Below are positions 6,794 through 11,554 of a stretch of 11,554 nt of DNA, in pieces (the stretch's first letter is position 1; each line of letters opens with the position of its first letter). Location: contig CAZQEN010000257.1 in assembly GCA_964591605.1 (NCBI GenBank), forward strand, positions 1 to 11,554, in the 5' to 3' direction. Source of the stretch: CAYLLT01 sp964591605. Lineage in GTDB: Bacteria; Planctomycetota; Phycisphaerae; UBA1845; PWPN01. The notes under the pieces were generated by a model that did no database searches, was not told the DNA's origin, and saw only the letters and a program-made list of their open reading frames with translations. Both the position numbers and the translations under genes were made by a program.

Positions 6794-7535
6794 CCGCGGG
6801 AACGGGCAGAGGCGGGGCTTCGTGCTTACGCTCCCGCCAGAAGTTGAGCATCAAGAGGCCGACGCCCAGTACGAGCAGGGTGTCGGCGATGTTGAACACC
6901 CAGGGCCAGATGTCGAATTCGCGACTGCCGAGCTTGATCCGCGGCTCCATGCGGATGAAATCGCGTACCACGCCCATCTGACGAACCGTCGGATTCAAAT
7001 CCTTGCGAATCAGCCTGGGTTTCGCCTTCTCCGGCCAGCTCCCCAGTGCGATCACGTGTTCATTCTCGCTGACGATCTTGCCGATCTCGGTGCGCTGACG
7101 GCCGTTCACCGTGTATTTGACGACATCGGCGATCGAGAACGTCCGGTCGTACAGGTTCCCCAGCGCCCCGGCGAGCACCAGCCCCAGGGCCACGTGCAGA
7201 CTCCAGCGATCACGCGTGCTGTGGACGAACAGGAACAGCACGAAGGCCAGCGCGAGGATGGAAGCGATGATAAAGACGATGGTGAAACCCTTGCCCAGGC
7301 CGAACAGCGCGCCGGAGTTGAGGGAGCGATGAAAGGTCATGAGACGCGGAATGATGACCATACCCTGGATGGGTTCGGGGTCGAGCCGGGTGAAGGCCCA
7401 GTGCTTGGTCCAGAGATCGGCCGCCAGGCCAGCGATGGCCACCAGCCACAGTCGCAGATGGGAAGGCAGGTGCCAGCGCGCCGACTGAGCCGAGTCCGTG
7501 GACGCAGCGGCCACATGACTGGGTGATTCGCTCAT
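6774..7535 (-). CDS. lspA: Lipoprotein signal peptidase LspA with a large insertion
   Basis: Signal peptidase II, an inner-membrane aspartyl protease that cleaves the signal peptide of lipidated prolipoproteins. With the ATG at 7535 it has 253 residues, against about 165 in E. coli. Family motifs occur in order: DLWTKHWAF (40-48), SLNSGALFGLG (71-81), GALGNLYDR (123-131, catalytic Asp130) and VFNIADT (213-219, catalytic Asp218). The two catalytic aspartates are 88 residues apart, whereas in E. coli they are about 19 apart. The extra polar stretch (about 133-205) contains charged, strand-like segments and would sit on the periplasmic side. Four membrane segments remain visible. An in-frame TTG at 7544 is an alternative start; neither has a clear Shine-Dalgarno. 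The gene lies 51 bp after the dksA-like gene and overlaps ribD. Confidence 0.93.
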   Translation of the reverse strand: MSESPSHVAAASTDSAQSARWHLPSHLRLWLVAIAGLAADLWTKHWAFTRLDPEPIQGMVIIPRLMTFHRSLNSGALFGLGKGFTIVFIIASILALAFVLFLFVHSTRDRWSLHVALGLVLAGALGNLYDRTFSIADVVKYTVNGRQRTEIGKIVSENEHVIALGSWPEKAKPRLIRKDLNPTVRQMGVVRDFIRMEPRIKLGSREFDIWPWVFNIADTLLVLGVGLLMLNFWRERKHEAPPLPVPADANANT

Positions 7536-7586
7536 GGGGGTCAATCTAACCGGAGGAAAGCCTGCTGGCCACGGCCGGTCGCCGCC

Positions 7587-8234
7587 TCAGAACCGACCGA
7601 GCTCCCGCTTGCGGGCGTACTCGATGCAATACTTGGCCCAGGGCTTGGCCCGAAGCCGGGCTTTCGAGATCGGCTTGTTCGTGGCGAGGCAGATGCCGTA
7701 CGTCTTGTCCTCGATCCGGTCGAGGGCTTCTTCGATTTCGCGCAGCAGTCCGCGCTCTTTCTCGATCAGGCCGAGAGTCAGCTCCTGTTCCCATGTGTCG
7801 CTGCCGATGTCGGCCATGTGGATGGGCATCGTGGAAGCACCGCTGCCCTCACCCGAGCTGCCATGGCCGAGCGCTTCGCTGCGCAGGTGGTTCATGTCGC
7901 CGATGAGCTCCTGCCGTTTGGAGGCCAGCAGATCGCGAAACTCGAGCAGCTCCTGCGGGTTCAGGTGGGTCTTGCGAAGACGCTCTCCCGTCTCTGTGAA
8001 CCGTCCCGTCCCGTTATGCCCCGGGGCGGGAGGTGACGGGTCCAGATTGGGGCTCTGCTCCGCCCGCACGGGGGCACTGGCGGGCTCACCGTTATCGGAG
8101 GCCGAACGGGCGGCACGCTTCACGAGGGGCCTGGTGCGCGGTTTGGCAACGCTCCGGACGGAGGCGGATTTCGCGGGACCCGATTTAGCCGGGGTCTTCC
8201 TCGCCGTCTTCGACGCAGGTCGTTGCTTGGCCAC
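7587..8234 (-). CDS. DksA/TraR family protein with half a zinc finger and a basic tail
   Basis: A 215-residue DksA/TraR-type protein, which as a family act by binding RNA polymerase through its secondary channel. Residues 1-50 form a Lys/Arg/Ala/Pro/Ser-rich tail (KTARKTPAKSGPAKSA) like a histone H1 tail, followed by a Pro-rich linker. About 91-175 is a helical hairpin (LNPQELLEFRDLLASKRQEL and EKERGLLREIEEALDRI), with ADIGSDTWEQE at 141-151 where DksA has its acidic tip. The finger YGICLATNKPISKARLRAKP (179-198) and YCIEY keep Cys182 and Cys203, but their CxxC partners are Thr185 and Tyr206, so normal four-Cys zinc binding is lost. The start is GTG at 8234. It is the first gene of the dksA-lspA-ribD transcript, with a strong promoter upstream. 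Confidence 0.88.
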   Translation of the reverse strand: MAKQRPASKTARKTPAKSGPAKSASVRSVAKPRTRPLVKRAARSASDNGEPASAPVRAEQSPNLDPSPPAPGHNGTGRFTETGERLRKTHLNPQELLEFRDLLASKRQELIGDMNHLRSEALGHGSSGEGSGASTMPIHMADIGSDTWEQELTLGLIEKERGLLREIEEALDRIEDKTYGICLATNKPISKARLRAKPWAKYCIEYARKRELGRF

Positions 8235-8307
8235 TGCTGCCCATCCCTTCTCGGTGGCATATAAGTCTATACGCCATATGAAGAAGCGCTCTAACCAGAG
8301 TCCTATC

Positions 8308-8337
8308 AGTATAGTCCTCGTGTCCCTCGGCTGTCAA
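8308..8337 (-). promoter_or_regulatory. Near-consensus sigma-70 promoter of the dksA-like/lspA/ribD operon
   Basis: On the minus strand TTGACA (8337-8332, perfect) is followed after 18 bp by TATACT (8313-8308, five of six). The predicted start near 8301 gives a leader of about 67 nt to the GTG at 8234. A small palindrome, CTAT-ACTG-ATAG, overlaps the -10 box. The surrounding 100 bases are clearly more AT-rich than the rest of the window. The position, just upstream of the gene on the right strand, makes chance unlikely. Confidence 0.7.
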
Positions 8338-8415
8338 GATACAACGGATATCTGACCCCCCAGGTTCAATAGATCTGTGTGAGACGTGGGGAACTTTGCG
8401 GCGGGAACTCAGGCG

Positions 8416-9657
8416 TCACTCCAGGGGAGGCCGCTCGATCTGGGCCGCCAGATCCGGGATCCGGTGGAACAGGGCTTCCTCGGCAGGGGTCATGACGGTT
8501 TCGCGTCTAACCATCACTTTTTTCGCGACTTCCAGACATTTCTCCACGTCGTACCGGCCGGCTCCGCGCCCGGTCAGCCAGGTGAACGAAGGCACGAACC
8601 GGGGGGAGAATTCGCACGTGGCCACGTTGCAGCCAAAACCGATGACCGCCCCGGTCGGGAACATCTGGCCGATGCCGGTTTTGCTGTGGTCGCCGATGGT
8701 CAGGCCAGCAAACATGTGACCCGAGTCGACCTCCACGCCATTGATGGGCACGCGGATCGTCCCATAAGTGTTTTTGAGATCGCTATTTACAGTGTCGGCC
8801 GCGAGGTTGACCCATTCGGCCACGTACGCGTGACCCAGGAACCCGTCATGTTGCTTGTTGGAGAAGCCGTGGATGATCGAGGTTTCGAGTTCGCCACCGG
8901 CCTTGCAGCGGCGGCCGATGCTCATCGCCTCGCGCAGGACGGCTCCGGGTTGGATCAGGGTCCCGTCCCCGATGAAGCAAGGGCCTTCGATGCTGACATT
9001 GGGGCTGATGGTGACGCCGTCGCCGATGTAGATGGGGCCGTGCTCAGCATCGAGGACGACGCCGGGCTTGATGGTGCTGCCTCTCCCGACGTGAATCGCG
9101 CGCCGATTGAGCAGGTGGGCTCCGTCACAGATGCGTCCGGCCAGTTCGGCTGGCCTGCCCAGGGTATTCCAGCAGAACTCGAGCATCTGGGCATTGGCAT
9201 GCACCAGGTCCCATGGATACTCGATGAGGCGAGGGGCGTCGACGTAGGTGTGCTGGGGGATGGAGGAAAGGATCTGGCGCGTAGCCGAGCGATCCAGGAG
9301 CACATTCGGCGTCAGACGATCGAGCAGTTGCGCATCGGCGTGAATGACCACCGGCATCGGGCCGGCCCACTGGACGGAAGGGCAGGGACCGGGATTGAGC
9401 TTGGAGGTGAGCAGCAGCCTCGCGTTGACGAGGAGTGCGGGAGCCTGCGGCGTTGTGTTGACGGGGATCCCCAGCCGCCCGGCGGCCACGTCGGCCAGCA
9501 CCGTGCGGCAATAGAGCACCGGTTGCTGTGCGCCGCTGGCCTGGAGTGCATACTCGTAGAGGCTGAAGTAGCCGGTTCGGAGTTCGGTGACGGTGCGCCA
9601 GTAGGTGAGCGGCAGCAGATTCTGGCAGGCAGCGTCTTCGAAGAGAATCAGCGGCAT
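8416..9657 (-). CDS. Alternative GlmU-like sugar nucleotidyl/acyltransferase
   Basis: A 413-residue protein of the putative sugar nucleotidyltransferase type known as alternate bacterial GlmU (TIGR03991, recalled from memory), expected to act on glucosamine-1-phosphate or a related amino-sugar phosphate for UDP-GlcNAc supply. The N-terminal part begins ILFEDAACQNLLPLTYWR (4-21), the family's signature in place of the classical GlmU GxGTRM loop. EYPWDLVHANAQML at 146-159 is a second conserved block. From about 187 a left-handed beta helix of hexapeptide repeats follows (IGDGVTI, IGDGTLI, IGRRCKA). SNKQHDGFLGHAYVAEW (266-282) and ADTVNSDLKN (287-296) match the family's acyltransferase core. The ATG at 9657 has AGGA 7 nt upstream. 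The gene appears monocistronic and is divergent from the glycosidase. The exact substrate is not readable from sequence. Confidence 0.88.
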   Translation of the reverse strand: MPLILFEDAACQNLLPLTYWRTVTELRTGYFSLYEYALQASGAQQPVLYCRTVLADVAAGRLGIPVNTTPQAPALLVNARLLLTSKLNPGPCPSVQWAGPMPVVIHADAQLLDRLTPNVLLDRSATRQILSSIPQHTYVDAPRLIEYPWDLVHANAQMLEFCWNTLGRPAELAGRICDGAHLLNRRAIHVGRGSTIKPGVVLDAEHGPIYIGDGVTISPNVSIEGPCFIGDGTLIQPGAVLREAMSIGRRCKAGGELETSIIHGFSNKQHDGFLGHAYVAEWVNLAADTVNSDLKNTYGTIRVPINGVEVDSGHMFAGLTIGDHSKTGIGQMFPTGAVIGFGCNVATCEFSPRFVPSFTWLTGRGAGRYDVEKCLEVAKKVMVRRETVMTPAEEALFHRIPDLAAQIERPPLE

Positions 9658-9693
9658 AACATAATCCTAATCTCCCGCCACGCAGCCATCCAG

Positions 9694-9738
9694 TGGACGC
9701 GCATGAACTCGCGTGAAGGTTTTGGGCGAACGCGTCCA
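9694..9738. repeat. 8-bp inverted repeat around the glycosidase promoter
   Basis: TGGACGCG (9694-9701) is mirrored by CGCGTCCA (9731-9738) with 29 nt between. The right arm lies inside the spacer of the promoter at 9722-9750, and the left arm just upstream of its -35. This is a plausible operator pair for a regulator controlling the divergent genes, though a chance occurrence in GC-rich DNA is possible. Confidence 0.35.
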
Positions 9739-9750
9739 TCGTGCTAAAAT
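9722..9750 (+). promoter_or_regulatory. Probable promoter of the secreted glycosidase gene
   Basis: TTGGGC (9722-9727) and TAAAAT (9745-9750) are separated by 17 bp. The -10 box matches consensus at five of six bases; the -35 is weak. A transcript start near 9757 would exclude the in-frame GTG at 9741 and leave about 62 nt of leader before the GTG at 9819, agreeing with the ribosome binding site there. Confidence 0.45.
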
Positions 9751-9804
9751 ATCCGCCGAGTCGCGAATCGGCCGGCGGGCGGCCGGATGCAGTCCAGAGA
9801 GTCC

Positions 9805-9809
9805 AGGAG
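9805..9809 (+). promoter_or_regulatory. Ribosome binding site fixing the GTG start at 9819
   Basis: AGGAG lies 9 nt before the GTG at 9819. It favours this start over the upstream in-frame GTG at 9741 and gives a protein that begins with a normal signal peptide. Confidence 0.55.
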
Positions 9810-9818
9810 TCCGGATTC

Positions 9819-11435
9819 GTGAGAGGCAACCGCTCTGATCTGTGCGGCAGGAGCGGGGGGAACGGCGCGCTCATCGCAGCCCTGGCGGTATGGCTGGGGA
9901 TCGCCGCGCCCCTCCGGGCGGATCCGTACCACGGGATCAACGCGGGCGCGCCGGTGTGGAACGGCGTGATCCAGTTCAATCAGGCCAAGGCCGCGGCGAT
10001 TGCCGCCACCGGGTGCCGCACGGTGCGGATCAACTTCCGCATGGACGGCCATGCGGCCTGGGACGCCTCGCTCCTGGCTCAGTATGACACGGTCATCCAG
10101 AACGCCGTGAACCACAACCTCAGGGTCCTGGGCCTCTTCTCGAACGAATGCATGCCGGTCGGCCAGAACGTGTACAACGACGACCCCGACGGCGACGGCA
10201 TGAACCCGTACGTGCTCGATTTCCGGGCGACCGTCCGGCTCCTGGTCGATCGCTACAAGAACCAGATCAAGCGCTGGGAGATCTGGAACGAGCCGAACGC
10301 CTGGACCAACTCCAACTACCAGAACGACCCGAAAAACGCGGGGGGGACCTACATTCTGCCCCGCGTCTACGCGAATCTACTGGCGGAATCGTACAAGGAG
10401 TGCGAACTGAGCGGAGGCGAGGCGCTGCTGAGCGACTACACCATCGACCTGGTCTCCGGCGGGCTGTTCGCTCACGAGATCGGCGGGGGTTTCTCGCACG
10501 CGATGGATTACATGCAGCAGGTCTATAACCGCACGTCGGTCTGGAGCGCATTCCAGGCGGCGGCCGGGCGGCGGTATCCCTGGCGGCTCTTCGGGTACCA
10601 CTTTTATCTGGCCACCGACACGACCATCACGACGCAGCGGCTCAACCAGTATTTCAACATGGTCCGCAGCGTTCAGGCCACCAACAACGACAGCTCCGCG
10701 CTGCTCATCACGGAGTTCGGCTGGAACTCGGCCAGCGGCGTCGGGGAAAGCGGGCAGGCGAGCAACATGCAGATCGCCTACAACCACATGGAAACCAGGC
10801 CGTACATCGTCGGGGCGATCTGGTACCAGTGGATCGACGAGCCCTACCCGTACTACTGGGGCATCACGCGGGGCGACGGGAGTGAGAAGCCCTCGTACCA
10901 CGAGTTTGTCAGCCAGAACGCCGACAACCTGCCGCCGCCGGAGCCGCAGGTGACGGTCTTGGCCAACCCGCTCAGTGTCAACGTCGGGCAGTCGGTTCAC
11001 CTCAGCGCCAGTGTCAGCTACTTCACGGGGGCATCGGCGGCGTCGTGGCGATGGCAGATCGGCGGCCAGGTGCAGAGCGGCTCCGGCTCACCGCCCGCCC
11101 TGGATCCGGTCATGAACCAGGCGGGGGATTTCGAGGTCCGGCTCGAGGTGACCGACACGAATCAGCTCCGCGGGGTCTCGAACACGGTGACGGTCCACGT
11201 CGAGGGCGTCCCGCACAGTCCGGCCGACTTCGATCTCGACGGCGACGTGGATATGACTGATTTTTCCCTCTTGCAGATGTGTTCCACGGGTCTGGGCGTT
11301 CCGATCACCGATCCGGTGTGTCTCAAGTGCAATCTGGACGGCGACTCCGACGTGGACGGCGCGGACTTCGACCGCTTCATCGACTGTCTGCAGGGCTCGA
11401 ACGTCACGGCCGATGTGGCGTGCGGCGTGCCCTGA
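9819..11435 (+). CDS. Secreted glycoside hydrolase with PKD-like and dockerin-like modules
   Basis: A 538-residue exported enzyme, probably a retaining (beta/alpha)8 glycosidase of the GH5/GH39 kind (clan GH-A). The start is GTG at 9819, after AGGAG. Residues 1-34 form a signal peptide with core ALIAALAVWLGIAAP and LRA before Asp35. The catalytic domain covers about 35-370: TVRINFRMDG at 68-77, RWEIWNEPN at 152-160 with likely acid/base Glu158, and LLITEFGWNS at 295-304 with likely nucleophile Glu299. Both end-of-strand glutamates are where clan GH-A needs them. About 375-463 is a PKD/Ig-like beta-sandwich (VTVLANPLSVNVGQSVHLSA). Residues 468-535 form a dockerin-like pair of Ca-binding loops (DFDLDGDVDMTDF and NLDGDSDVDGADF), a common C-terminal tail in planctomycete exoproteins. 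The polysaccharide substrate cannot be read from sequence. Confidence 0.85.
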   Translation: MRGNRSDLCGRSGGNGALIAALAVWLGIAAPLRADPYHGINAGAPVWNGVIQFNQAKAAAIAATGCRTVRINFRMDGHAAWDASLLAQYDTVIQNAVNHNLRVLGLFSNECMPVGQNVYNDDPDGDGMNPYVLDFRATVRLLVDRYKNQIKRWEIWNEPNAWTNSNYQNDPKNAGGTYILPRVYANLLAESYKECELSGGEALLSDYTIDLVSGGLFAHEIGGGFSHAMDYMQQVYNRTSVWSAFQAAAGRRYPWRLFGYHFYLATDTTITTQRLNQYFNMVRSVQATNNDSSALLITEFGWNSASGVGESGQASNMQIAYNHMETRPYIVGAIWYQWIDEPYPYYWGITRGDGSEKPSYHEFVSQNADNLPPPEPQVTVLANPLSVNVGQSVHLSASVSYFTGASAASWRWQIGGQVQSGSGSPPALDPVMNQAGDFEVRLEVTDTNQLRGVSNTVTVHVEGVPHSPADFDLDGDVDMTDFSLLQMCSTGLGVPITDPVCLKCNLDGDSDVDGADFDRFIDCLQGSNVTADVACGVP

Positions 11436-11491
11436 TCCGGTTTCCAGAGCATATCGGGGTGGGAGCCCGCAGAACCCTGTCGCAGCGCCTC

Positions 11492-11520
11492 GCCGGCATC
11501 GGCCCGCCGGCCAGCCGGGC
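11492..11520 (+). terminator. Weak candidate terminator after the glycosidase gene
   Basis: Fifty-six bases past the stop, GCCGGC (11492-11497) pairs with GCCGGC (11506-11511), competing with GCCCG/CGGGC (11502-11506, 11516-11520). There is no T-run. The remaining sequence to 11554 shows no gene. Confidence 0.2.
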
Positions 11521-11554
11521 ACGTGTCAGAATCGCGATCGCCAGTGAGGGGCCC

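Noticed and set aside
5723..6847. Long + strand open frame opposite ribD
   Set aside because: It is a shadow of ribD; the minus strand contains all the deaminase and reductase motifs.
7536..7544. TTG start for LspA at 7544
   Set aside because: It adds only three residues and has no ribosome binding site; the ATG at 7535 is simpler. It is not excluded.
9741..9818. GTG at 9741 as the start of the glycosidase
   Set aside because: It would add 26 residues before the signal peptide, overlaps the likely -10 box and has no Shine-Dalgarno; the GTG at 9819 has AGGAG.
11290..11435. Dockerin-like tail taken as evidence of a cellulosome
   Set aside because: No cohesin or scaffoldin is visible, and such tails are common on planctomycete exoproteins without cellulosomes.
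1..11554. CRISPR array, insertion sequence, phage or defence island
   Set aside because: There are no regularly spaced direct repeats, transposase or integrase genes, terminal repeats with target duplication, or known defence domains.

Overview
The window is GC-rich, densely coded DNA that looks like a planctomycete, probably of the Phycisphaerae or a related group. The signs are a secreted glycosidase ending in a planctomycete-style dockerin-like repeat, a short HEAT-repeat lipoprotein ending in an R..AI.RWR motif, a DksA-like protein with only half of its zinc-finger cysteines, and the alternative (TIGR03991-type) GlmU-like protein. The taxonomic call is inference from gene types. A run of ten Ns inside an ABC ATPase gene suggests a draft or metagenome assembly.

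Layout. Positions 1-672 carry no convincing gene. Next, on the + strand, is a 225-residue Cys-rich secreted protein of unknown function (673-1350). It converges on a four-gene minus-strand operon (4924 down to 1514) for an MCE-type lipid ABC transporter: STAS protein, MlaE-like permease, MlaF-like ATPase and a long MCE substrate-binding protein. The genes overlap or nearly touch (ATGA, TAATG, 2-nt gap). Between the convergent genes lie an inverted pair of REP-like sequences and a hairpin.

Upstream on the minus strand come a small HEAT-repeat lipoprotein (5484-5119) with its own TATAAT promoter, then an operon reading dksA-like (8234-7587), lspA (7535-6774) and ribD (6793-5642). That operon starts from a near-consensus promoter (TTGACA, 18 bp, TATACT at 8337-8308). 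An alternative GlmU-like sugar nucleotidyl/acyltransferase gene (9657-8416) comes next. Divergent from it on the + strand is a secreted glycoside hydrolase (9819-11435) with a PKD/Ig-like module and a dockerin-like tail.

How the genes relate. Much of the window concerns the cell envelope: lipid trafficking (MCE operon), lipoprotein maturation (lspA, with a lipoprotein gene close by), amino-sugar nucleotide supply for wall or surface polymers (GlmU-like) and two exported proteins. ribD (riboflavin synthesis) is a housekeeping gene riding behind lspA. I see no mobile element, CRISPR array, phage, tRNA or rRNA gene, and no clear new defence or biosynthetic system. The most distinctive signals are an exact 30-residue repeat in the MCE protein, a roughly 70-residue insertion between the two catalytic aspartates of LspA, and a histone-tail-like extension on the half-zinc-finger DksA protein.
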